DNA from: Symbiodinium sp. CCMP2592 | Taxonomy: Eukaryota; Sar; Dinophyceae; Suessiales; Symbiodiniaceae | Direction: 5' to 3' | Length of the DNA: 64,000 bases | Assembly (NCBI GenBank): GCA_905221615.1 | Contig: CAJNDT010004913.1 | Location: 124,001-188,000 of the forward strand | Shown here: piece after piece, positions 32,101 to 44,100 of the stretch | How the letters are laid out: each line of letters starts with the position of its first letter | Position numbering within the stretch: the stretch's first letter is position 1 | Position numbers and translations under genes: made by a program | Notes under the pieces: model-generated | Told to the model about the DNA's origin: nothing | What the model saw: the letters and a program-made list of their open reading frames with translations, nothing else | Database searches by the model: none

Positions 32101-35100
32101 TAAATCCTAAACCCGAAGCCCTACACCTTTAAATCTTTTCGGTTATCTTTAAGGGAATCCTTACAGGAAGCCTTAAATTAAAGGAATCCTCAAAGGAGAC
32201 CCTTAAAAGGAAGCCTTAAAGGAAGCCTTAAAAGGGAGCCCTTTCAGGAGACCCGAAAGGAAGCCTTAAAGCAGACCCCCAAAGACGGTCATCCCCTAAA
32301 CCCTAAAGCCTAAACCCTTCAAGGAACCCTTATTAAAGGAACCCTAAGGAACCCTAAAAGGAACCCTTGAAAGGAGCCCTTAAAGGAAGCCTTAACAGGT
32401 AGCCTTAAAAGGGTTCCGTAAGGGAACCCTAAGGAAGCCGTAAAAGGAGGAAGCCTTCTAGGAGACCCCAAAAGAAGGTCCATCCCCTAAACCCTAAACC
32501 CTTAAAGGAACCCTTATTAAAGGAACCCTAAGGGAGACCCTGAAAGGAACCCTTAAAGGAACCCTTAAAGGAACCCTTGAAAGGAACCCTTGAAAGGAAC
32601 CCCAAAAGGAACCCCAAAAATGAGCCCTAAAAGGAACCCTTAAAGGAAGCCTTAAAACTTAAAGGAAGGATCATCTCTGCACCTCCAGGAGCTTCGGGAG
32701 CAAGGCGTCGGGGCGGGAAATCCACTCCGTGCCCACGGCCTTCGTCGGGAGGTTCGGGGGCCGAGGGTTTTGGGCTTTGGGGTTTAGGGCCTAGGGTTTA
32801 GGGTGCAGGGTGTAGGGCCTAGGGTTTGGGCTTTGGGGTTTAGGGCCTGGGTTTAGGGTGTAGGGTGTAGGGCCCTGGGGGTTTGGGCTTTAGGGTTTAG
32901 GGCCTAGGGTTTGGGCTTTGGGGTTTAGGGCCTGGGTTTTGGGCTTTGGGGTGTAGGGCCTAGGGTTTGGGCTTTAGGGTTTAGTGCCGAGGGGTCAGGG
33001 GGGGTGCTTGAGGGTTTTTAGGGCTTAGGGTTTAGGGGTTTAGGGTTGAGGGTTCAGGGGTTTAAGGTTTTTAGTATTTTAGTGTTTAGGGTTTAGAGGT
33101 TCAGGGTTTCAGGGTTAGGGTTGAGGGGTTTGAGATCTAGGGGGTCCGGGGTGCTTACTTTTTTTACCCTATATAGACTCTTAAGGATCCCTAGAACTCC
33201 CTCAACAAGGCCCAAGGGTCCGTGCTAGGGGCCCATACTTCTAATCTTAGGGTGCTTGAGGGTTTCAGGGGTTGGGGGTCCAGGGTTCAGGATTCAAGGC
33301 TTGGGGTACAAGGTTTAGCATTTTCGGGTTTTGGGTTTAGGGGCTTAGGGTTTAAGGGTTAGGGTTTTAAGGGTTTAGGGTTGAGGGTTTAAGGGTACAA
33401 GGGTTGGGGTTTCGGGGCAGAAGCGCTTTTAGAATCTTTAGGTTCTGGTATTGAGGAGTTGGGAGTTCCAGCACTTGCGGGGTCGGCATTCAGGGCTTAG
33501 GGTTCAGGGTTTGGGGGTTAGTGTTCAAGGGTTTAGGGTTTTAGGGTTTAGGGTTTAGGGATTGGGGGTTGGTGTTCAGGGTTTAGAATTTGGGGTTTTG
33601 GCCGCCGTGGCGCCTAGGAGTTGAGCTTCGGAGTTCGTGTTTGTGACACGCTCCTCGAAAACTGAAAACAATCGCCAACATGGTATGCGCTCGCGGACAT
33701 CACGATAATTCTTAGCAGGTGGTATACGCACACAAGGATTGGTTTCAATGGCCTAAACCTAATCTTCCGAGACTTGACGATTCTGTCTGTCGATGTGTCG
33801 GTCTGGCTAATTATGAGACATGGTTCAAACATACTCACACATTTCCACATAAATGCAGATCTCTATAAATACCTGTATCCTGAATGCTACCCAACACCTA
33901 TAAACCCCAAACCCTAAACTATCAACTGCTTCCTGCCGCATTCTCCCAACCCTAAACCCTAAGCCTTGAGCCCTAAACTGATGGGAGGCCAAAAGGGAGG
34001 TTTAGGATTCTTGGGGTGGGGATTCCTTACTATGAACCCTATTATGGGAACCCTAATCCCTATTAAACCCCCCCCATAGGCTAAAACCCCTTTTGGCCTC
34101 CCATGAAAAAACCCCAAACGCTAATCTCTTGCACTCCCCCGCCTCTGGTCTCTCTACTTGCCCTAAACCCTAAACCCTAAAACCTAAACCCTAAACTCCC
34201 CCGCCTCTGGTCTCTCTGCTTGACAGCCCTCAGGCGGTTGCAAGCGGGAGCCGTAGAACCTGAAGCCGAAGCTAGCGGTTTTGGAGTCCACTGTCGCTTC
34301 GTATGGGAGTTTCCGAAGATCAGGGGTCCTGATTTGGTAGAATGTAGGGTTTCTATATTAGGAATTGTTACTATGATTTGGGGAAGTACTTGAAGGCTCA
34401 TGGGACTTACTAAGTAAGGTTATAAGTAGGTTATAATTAGGATAACCCCACTTAGGGGACTTATAACCCCACTTATAACCTACTTACTAAGTCCCATGAT
34501 CCTCTAAGTATGGGAGTTTCCGAAAATCAGGGGTCCTGATTTGGGGTTCCTTTTGATCAGGATCCTACTCCCTACTTTCGGAAACTACCAGAAACTATTC
34601 ACTGAGGACCCTATGCCTGAAGGGTTCCCCACAGGTCGCCCTTTGACAACGGTCTGCCCAAATTCCAAACTCAGGTGCTATGTCCCCTGAACAGCGAACA
34701 ACTAAAATCCCCCGCCCTAAAGGCTTCAGGCTTCGGTGTAGTATACTTAGAGGATCATGGGACTTAGTAAGTAGGTTATAAGTGGGGTTATAAGTCCCCT
34801 AAGTAGGGTTATCCTAATTATAACCTACTTATAACCTTACTTACTAAGTCCTATGAGCCTTCAAGTAGGGGCCTTAATAACTGGAATAGCTTTTTAAGGG
34901 GTTGTGTGAAGGGGTGTATAGTAGGGTCTACATCCTTGTAATTGCCTGTATAGTAATCCTTACAGGAACACCCTTTAAAGGAACCCTTATTAAGGCCCCT
35001 TTAGTAGGAGGTTAGGCTTTGGGGCTTCTGGGTTTAGGGTTTACAAGAAGCGAGAACAACCAAACAACGCGCGTAAGGGCAACCCTGTAGTTCCTGGTTG

Positions 35101-38100
35101 AGGCACTGATCCCGTGGGATCCGTCTGACCGCCATGCTGAAACCTACACCCCAAAGCCTAAACCGCCTAAACCCTAAACCTCAACCCCTAAACCGCCTAA
35201 ACGCTCAATCCCAACCCCTAAACCCTAAACCGCCTAAACCCTAAACCTCAACCCCTAAACCGCCTAAACGCTCAATCCCAACCCCTAAACCCTAAACCGC
35301 CTAAACCCTAAACCTCAACCCCTAAACCGCCTAAACGCTCAATCCCAACCCCTAAACCCTAAACCGCCTAAACCCTAAACCTCAACCCCTAAACCGCCTA
35401 AACGCTCAATCCCAACCCCTAAACCCTAAACCGCCTAAACCCTAAACCTCAACCCCTAAACCGCCTAAACGCTCAATCCCAACCCCTAAACCCTAAACCG
35501 CCTAAACCCTAAACCTCAACCCCTAAACCGCCTAAACGCTCAATCCCAACCCCTAAACCCTAAACCGCCTAAACCCTAGACCGCCTATAACCCTAAAACC
35601 TAAACCCTGCAAACCTCCGGGGTCTCCGGCTTTCGGTGTTGAATTTTCTGGGGTTCGGAGGTTTAGGCTTCTAGTACATGCGTGATCCTAAACTCAGAGA
35701 GCCCAAAATCCTCGTTTTACCAATCTAGCAAGCGATGACATAGACTGTAAAACCCTAAAGCCTGAACCCCTCTTGACTAGTCTTGATTTCGGATTTGATA
35801 TGTGGGAGTTTCCGAATATAGGGACCCTAATATGGTACCATAATAGTAGGATCCTATTTTTAAGGACCTCCAAAATAAGGTACCCTCATTTTCGGAAACT
35901 CTCATATGCTTCCGAATTGAGAAACCCTAAACCCTTGAAGGCTCTTCTCGGAATTTGTATCCAAGGCTGAGCGGCCAGTCCCAAAACTTCGCAGCGCGTC
36001 GCGCCTGTCAGGCAGCTTGATTGAAGGCTTAAGGAGTTTAGGGCTCAGAGCTCATCTGCGAATTAAAGGAAATATATCACGATAATATCATAATGAGGGG
36101 TCCCGAAAGCTGCTCAGGGTTTCGGTCGGGTGTATGCTCTCTGCACCCAGTCTGTCTTAGCAGTTGTCTGCTTGTCGGGTAAGGTGTCCTTGCATACGCG
36201 ACTTCTGCCAAAGGCCGTTCTAGGTTGCGGGAGTTTGACTTGATACATCTAGAAAGGAATATTTTGCATCCATCGACTACCAAACTCTCCGCTATTACGA
36301 GACTCCTCGTTTATGCCACGAACTCGAAATCCTGCATCTCTGACACCGAATATCAACCGTAAGCCCTTCTGATGTGAACCCTGGACCCCGGAAGAAAAGT
36401 GCAAAAGCCGCAGAGCAAGACCCTGAACCCTGAACTTGAGAAAGCCGAGACCATGCTAAGCACCTCACAACTGAAAACATCCCAAAATCCTGAAGCCCCA
36501 TAAACCCTGAACCATACAACCCTAAAGCCCTACAAACCCTTATGCAACCTAAACCCTGAACCCCTATCAACCCCTCAACCCTGAACCCCTATAAACCGCA
36601 ATCAACCACGTAGAAACCCCGAAGCCCTCCAAGCCTTCAACCCCTAAAAGCCCTCAACCCGCAGGAACCCTTTCAACCCTGAATCCCATACAGCATCAAA
36701 ACACTATGCTAAACCCTAAACCTAAACTACTAAACCCCCTTTTTGAACACCCTAAACCCCAACCCCCCTTGAAACACCCTAAAGCCCTGAAGCGCCCCGC
36801 CTGGCCACCGACCTCCCCGGCTCGAAGAAGTCGATGGCGACCTCAGCTCTCCCGAGAGCCCTAAACCCCGAACCCTAAACCCCTAAAAAAGGAACCCTAA
36901 GACCCTTATCGAACTCTAGCTACCTTTAAAAGGAACCCAGCTTCTGATATGGACCCAAAATCCGAGACCCTTCTTAAGGAAAGATCATGGGACTTAGCAG
37001 CTAGATTTATTATTAGGGAAACTATATTTATAACCCCAATTGGGGTACGGGGTTTCCGAAAATCGGGGACCCCAATATAGCAGGATCCTTATTATAAGGA
37101 CCCCCAAGTAAGGTACCCCTAATTTTCGGAAACTCCCATATTCCCAAACCCCAACCCCGACCCGTTTGCTTATAGGGTTTGCGGGGTGTAGGGTTTAGGG
37201 TTTAGCGTCTGGGATTTAAGGTAGGGTTTATGGCTTTGGGTGTCGGGGTACATGATACGTAAAATACAGGAGTTGAATACTTCCAGACCCCATAATTCAC
37301 GGAATCTATGATGTAGGGGTTTATGAGTTCTATGTAGGGTTTGATAAGCTGTTCAACCCGGGAATCTCACTCAGGAGGAATATTTTGGCATTGCAGGGGT
37401 TTGTAGTGTTTCAGGGGGCTTCTGACTCAGGGAGATCACCTTCAGATGGTCTTGGGCTTTCGCAGCCGCTCGAAAAAGAAGGCTAGACGATAAATCACGG
37501 TTGAACAAGCTTCCAGGGTTCGTAGCGTTTTTTCATCAGGGTTTTTGGAACTTCATCACATGGGAGCTTCCGAAAACAGGGGGCCCCAATATAGTACCCT
37601 AAGTATTAGGATCCTTACTATAAGGACCCCAAAATAAGGTACCCCGAATTTGCGGAAACTCCCATATAACTCCTTCGAGGGATCCTAAACCCTAAATCCT
37701 AAAAACCCTAAACCCTAAAAGCCCTAAACCCTAAAAACCCTAAACCCTAAAGGTTTGGCGTTTAGGTTTGGAGGCTTTGGGCCTCGGGGTCTCGAGTTTC
37801 GGATGGAGGACGAGGAGCCCGGCTGTGCGTCAGGATTGATAGGGTATGCGATTTTGACAGTTTCCGAAAATTAGGGATACCTTATGTTGGGTCCTTATAA
37901 TTTGGATCCAACTATTTAGGGTAGCATATCTTAGGGTCCCCTGTTTTCGGAAACTCCCATTTAGGGTCGAGGGTGAAGCGATTCGGGTTTACGGTTGAAG
38001 GCATAGCAACAGGTCAAAGATGACCTAGCAAAGATGCCGGAAGGATGTAAACCATGACTACTGAAAGGATCATGGGACTTAGTATATGGGAGCTTCCGAG

Positions 38101-41100
38101 AATAGAGGGTACCTTATTTGGGGATCCTTATAATAAGGATCCTACTATCTAGGGTATTACATTAGGGTCGCCCTTTTTAGAAAACTCTCATATAAGGGCA
38201 TTACAGTAGAAGCCCAAAAGTTGGAAACCCAATAGCCTCAATCCTTCAGAGTATTGTATAGGGAATCCCAGAACTATGTGGCCTTAATCCGGTTTCCAAC
38301 TTTATGGGGTTTAGTGTAAAGCATGACTACTGTTCGTTGCAGCGACCGTCTCGACAGTGCTCCTCGTACTATGACACACTGGACACTTCATTCAGCTTCA
38401 GCATCTGAGAGTTCCGAAACTCTCGAAACAGCAGGTCCAATATTTGGATTCGGAGCTTGAAGGGCTTTAGGTGTGACGGTTTAAAACTGGCACGTGCATC
38501 CTTCAACCCAAAGCTGGTCCTGAATTCCAAACGCCGCAACATGTCCATCTACATGTAGCAATGCCTTTTCCCAAGCCCGATATGGCGTTTCATCTGTTGT
38601 TAAGTTTAGGGTTTAGGGTTCAGGGTTTCTTATCTTTGGTTAGTAGGGAATGGAGGAATGGGGTACAACTATAACTACTATTACTATCATTCTTCCATTC
38701 CCTACTAACCAAAGGTAAGGTTTAAGGTCGAGGGTTCCTTGTCGCTCTTTTCCGGCTCGGCCTTAAACGCTGCTTCCTCGAGCCTCTCTCGGACGGCACC
38801 GCTGTCGCCACCAGCGTATTGTGCACCCCAGGTCAGGATTAGACCGTCCTCGCTCATTCAAAGATCCAGGGGGGGGTTTAGAGTTTAGAGTTTGAGATGT
38901 TTGACCTATTGTTCGTTTGTTCGGGGTTTGAAATCTTGGAAATAAACCCTAAACCCTAACCGTTAATACATTCTGGGTTTCACCAGAGAGAGTCAAGACT
39001 TGCAGGCTCGAGGTCCTCAAATGCCCTGCGTTGCGCCCAGAGGTCGCTAAACCCCATTGGGTTTAGTGCTTAAGCTTAAGGATTTAGGGGAACCGTGGAA
39101 TGACAGGCCCGTTGGTGGAGAAACGCCACCGACTGCTCTTACTCTTTCTTGGCTTCGGCTCGGTTCTTTGGGAGGGGGAAAAGTGCATTAAAGTATGTTA
39201 CAGTAGGTTATTATAGTATATTTGAGAGTGTGTATTGGTATAGTATCTGAATATCGAATATCATGAATCTCATCTCCTCAACCTCCAATCGTCAACCAGC
39301 CGTGTCCACATGCCATCGCATGCCCACAAGATGCTTCCAAGCCAACTCCGTGCCCTAGTCCAGAGATTCAACCAGCATATTCCGCGTGACACCGGTAAAC
39401 TCATTTGACTGGCAACCCCTAAATACTATAAACCCTATGAAGCCTAAACCTCAAACCCCCTCAATCCCAAGCAGCCTAACCATGTCCTCCCCTGGATTTG
39501 GGGTGACCATAGCGCCTTCAAAGCCGTGCCTAGCTCATTCCTGCCAAGCACTACTCTAGTAAAGGGAATCGTCAGCCAGCCATCAGAAATGCAGGAAATA
39601 ATTAAAATAGAAAAACAGTAGGAATCATGGATACGAAAAAAATAGGAACGAAATTACGCAATAGGAAAAAAGTAGGAAACAAATAGGGCAGCAAATAGAG
39701 CAAAACACAGGCATGAGCAGCAGCATCCACAGAACAATCACAACAGCAGCAATACCACGATAACTCGCATACTTAACGATACCCTCTACCCCCGACGCCC
39801 GAAAACGGAGGCTAGAGGCGGGAGGGCCCAGCGGGGGGGGGGGCGGGTTGGAGAGGGGGGGCCTCAGCGGCCTCCTACTTTTTTTCCTATTTTTGTCCTA
39901 TTTTTGTTCCTATTTTTTTCCTATTTTCAGGAAAATGCGATTTTTTGCTTTTTCCTAGGAGGGATAGGAAAAAATAGGAAAAAATTAGGAAAATAATAGG
40001 GAAAAAATAGGAAAACAGCTGCTCTGCCAGTCTGCCACCCCCCCACCCCGGACCACCCCCCCCCCCACCACTGCCGCTCTGGGGGGTGCCGGGACGGGAA
40101 GGGGGGGGAGGCAGGAATGGGGAGGGGAGTAAGGAGGTGGAGGCGTGCTGAAAGCTCCTTCTCGCTTCCCCCTCCTCCTCCGGCACCTGTCAATCATAAT
40201 TCAAGCACGCTAACCTCCTATGCCGAATTTTCATCCTATTTACATTCTATTTTTTTCCTAAATTGTATCGTATTCCGAAATCTGACCCTATCCGAAATCC
40301 TATTCCAAATCCTATTTTTTCCTAAATTAATTAATCGTCTGAACTCCTCGATGCTGGCCAAGAGCTTTTTACTACACTACTCTTCGCCTGCGACCCGGGC
40401 CGAGCCAGACGACGTGTTTTCAGTCAACTCCGCTTGTAATGCCTATCTAGTCCCCCTAAACCCTAAACCCTAAACCCCTAATACTTGAAGCCTTTTGGGG
40501 GACAGTCCTCCCGGATCGCAGCAAACGCGCCCTCGGTGGCCTGGAGATGCTCAATGCCCTTCAGCTGCTCCTGCGACGGTAAACCGCAGGGTTGAAGGTT
40601 TGCGGTCATGGGGGTTTCGAGGTTTATGTGTTAGAGTTTAAGGCTTAGGACGGTAAACTCCAGGATTGCAGGTTTGGGCTTATGGGGATTCTGAAGCTTG
40701 TTTGTGTGTTTTCGGGCTTCGGGTTTAGCTTGGTTTAGGTCTTGTAGGCATTTGCTCGTGCCTAGGTGCCTGATCGAACTTCCCGTGGCTCTAAATCAAG
40801 CACATCATCATATTGCAAATGGTACCAACCTGACAGGCCAGCAAAGCAGCGGGGCCACTATGCCAGCAAGGGTTAAGGCCCAAGAAAGTAGGAAAGGCGC
40901 GAATGCGCCCTATCCCGAACATCCTATTAGCAAGTGGTTTCACCCAGCGAACCGATTCAAGAACCACGGATTCCCCCAACAAACGCCTAAACCCGCACCC
41001 CAAACTCCCCATAAACCCCCAACCCCATATGGAGGTTTCCAAAAACAGGGGCCCCAAATATAGCACCTACCCTAAATAGTAGGATCCTTGTTGCAAGGCC

Positions 41101-44100
41101 CACAAATTAAGATACCCCCCCCCCCCCCCCCCCGAATTTTCGGACACTCCCCTGTGGACTCATGGACCCCGTGTGCCTGCACGGCGCGGCTGTCGCCGCC
41201 CTCGTCTTTGGAACCCCAGGAAACCACGGAGCCATCGCGGCAGAGCGCTGCGAAGGCGTTGGCCGAGGCCTCGCTTCGGAAGAATCGAGGGTTAACGGTT
41301 TAGGGCCTCGGGTTTAATTGGGGTTTATAGGACTTCCTGATTAGGGGGTTAACGGTTTCGAGGCTTAGAGCTTAAAGGGTTTTAGGCTTTGGGAGATTCG
41401 TGCTTGAGATTTACGAGTCTGAAGTGAATCTGTGGATCTCAACCTATCGCTGTAAGGGTTCTACCGCATGCTTACAGGGCCATGACCTACTGTTGTAAGG
41501 AGCCCCTGAACAACCCCATAGCGACCTTGAGCAAGCAGTATAAACTAATCCATTTAACGAGCCTTCAAAACCGAACAACTCCTTTCGGGTTCCTTGCCCA
41601 GAGACTCCAGTATCCCTGTATTAAGGAATGTACCTCAATTCCGATTAGGGATCCTACGAAAATTTAAGGTATACTCCTTAATTAAGGGATCTTGGAGCCC
41701 CCTAAACGCTAAACCCTATAATTAGATCCCTTTACAGGAAACCTTATAGATCCCTTTAAGGGATATTGGAGTCTCTGGGTGGTTCTGGAGTGCTGCGAAC
41801 CGGAGGCTGCCTGGATCTGCTGGACATCCGTCAGGCGCGCCTCTGAAAGGAAAGGACTGGGCAATGTTGGGGCCTTGATAATTCGAATAGTCTTGGGGCC
41901 CATTATACAATAATTATAACAAGGAGCCCCCAAAATAGTACAGACAACTATTTAAGCCGCTCTTTTAGGGGCCTCAATGCTCAGAGAGGGGGTAGATGAT
42001 GATACGGGCACTATATTGCCATGACTTTGCAGGGACTATCTTGGGATATCGTAAATGAAACCCACACATAATGTAGTAATATAAAATATGGGCCCCCGAT
42101 GTTTAGAATTCAGTCACACTTACAGGCCCCAAGGCAACGAGGGATCGAATCCGTGTACCTCAAACCCAGAGCCCTAAGTCCCTGAATACCTAAACCCGAA
42201 GCCCTTACATCCCGAAGCTCAAAGGCCTGCACAGCGCGGCTGTCACCTCCGGAGAGTGCCTGCGGATCTCGTGTTATGCGACTTAGGAATTAGGGTTGAG
42301 GGTGCAGATGTGTGGATTTCTTTTTGCTTGACCTTGATGGCAAAACAGTCCCGGAAAACGGCCTACACCCGCGAGGCCCATGTTATACAGTACTCCAGAG
42401 GCCAGAGCTTTGGGGGACAGACTGTTAATGCCCGCGCAACCGGCAGCATCTGCTGGAAAGAAACCAAAGAGCCTTCAGAAAACCGTAAACCCTAACACCC
42501 TAACCCCCAAACCTTAAACCCTGAACCCTAAACCCTAAACCCTTGTTGCACACTCATCACCACAGCCGAAGGGCCAAAGTATTCAAGAGTGTACTCTATA
42601 CCCAGGCCGACAGTCACAAGATGTGAGCTCTGAGGGTAATGTAAGGGCCTTATTAATTAAAGGAATAATCTTGCTAATTATTGTAATTAAAGGAATAATC
42701 TTGCTAATTATTGTAATCAAAGGAACAATCTTGCTAATTATTGTATTTAAAGGAATAATCTTGCTAATTATTGCAATTAAAAGAATAATCTTTCGATTAT
42801 TATCATTAACGAAATAATCCTGCTAATTATTTGGGCTTCTATATCATTGCCCGTCTCCAGTTTGTCTAGCAAGCCTCTCCCCAGGTCACGACGGACCCAT
42901 CTTCTCGGAGTGCGGCGAAGGCATACTGGCTGGCTTGGATGTCCTTCAAATGCAGCTCCCCATTTCACGTTTTGCTAAGTTCTAAAATGCCCGTGGCCCC
43001 CTGAGAAGCACCACTACCTTCGAGCAGCTTTTGTATTTCTAGGTTGGAAGTTTCATTCACCAAAAGCACACTGACCTCTAAACATGAATGAATGGCCAAA
43101 ACCAGCAGCCAAAAGCCAAACCCTGAATGGATTACCCTTGCTGTCACTCTAGAAGGTTTGTAGCAGGGTTGAGGAATCCAACGGATCTCTCCTTCACCTT
43201 TCGCAGCTGCTCTTCCACCAGTCGGCTGTCGCCACCGCTGCAAGACTCACCCCATGTCACCACGGATCCATCCTGCACGCACACTCGGAAACCAAAGCGG
43301 AACAGAAACTCGAGCAACCTTACGCACGCCCCAGCACTAAGGAAAACAAAATCACCAAGCCCACTGAACCCCTAACCCTTACGTACGAAGCCCTGTTCCC
43401 CATATCCCACCCCCAAACCCTCATATCCTATAAAGATCCTTAAAACCCTAAAACCCCAAACCCGAAAGCCCTAAACCCCTACTTAAAGGATCAAAGGACT
43501 TAGTAGCTAGGATTACATATAATTAGGGTAACTATACTTATAACCCCAATTATGGTACTTATAACCTTACTTACTGAGTCCCATGATCCTTCCCATAGAA
43601 CTCTTATAGAATCCTATAAATCCCTAGTAGATCCCTTTGAGGAACCCTTTAAGGAACCTTACTTACTAAGTCCCATGATCCTCCACGTATAAGCCCCAAA
43701 CAAGGGTCCTGGGTGATGGCAGCGAAGGCACGCTCGTTGGCCCGAATCCGTTTGACTTTTCGGAGCCTCCCCGCCACCGACTCGCTGTCTCCTCCGCAGT
43801 CCTTAAAGCTTTTAGGGTTTGAAAATGATACAGACTGGCCCTCTTGTTATGGTCACCCAACCCAGTATAGCAATTTGATGCTTGCCATGCTTGAGCATTT
43901 GGGTCCGGCTAAAAGTTCTGATTTCAAAGTCAATGTCCCTGCAGTTTCGGGGTTCTTGCTCTCCTCTATGTATCGTTTGCTTAGGGAAGCGGCGTGGGCC
44001 AGATGGCTGTGTAGTATAGCCTTGTAAAGTATAGTTTCGTATAGTAGAGTATGGAACAGAATAAGACAGGATAGTTTCGTATGGTATAGTATACTGTACA

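Larger units (their letters stand above)
32666..36193. other. Long gene-free stretch, repeats and MITEs only
   Basis: It contains telomere-like tracts (32765-33160, 33305-33600), a family O palindrome, nested family A/B elements, the 67-bp tandem array and single family B and C copies. No exon was supported. Confidence 0.5.

Noticed and set aside
35158..35585. Regular 67-bp repeat considered as a CRISPR array
   Set aside because: Units are contiguous and identical without unique spacers, and the genome is eukaryotic.
39887..40473. Overlapping open frames around 40 kb
   Set aside because: They derive from TTTTTCCTA repeats and C/G homopolymers. No splice sites or protein-like composition were seen.
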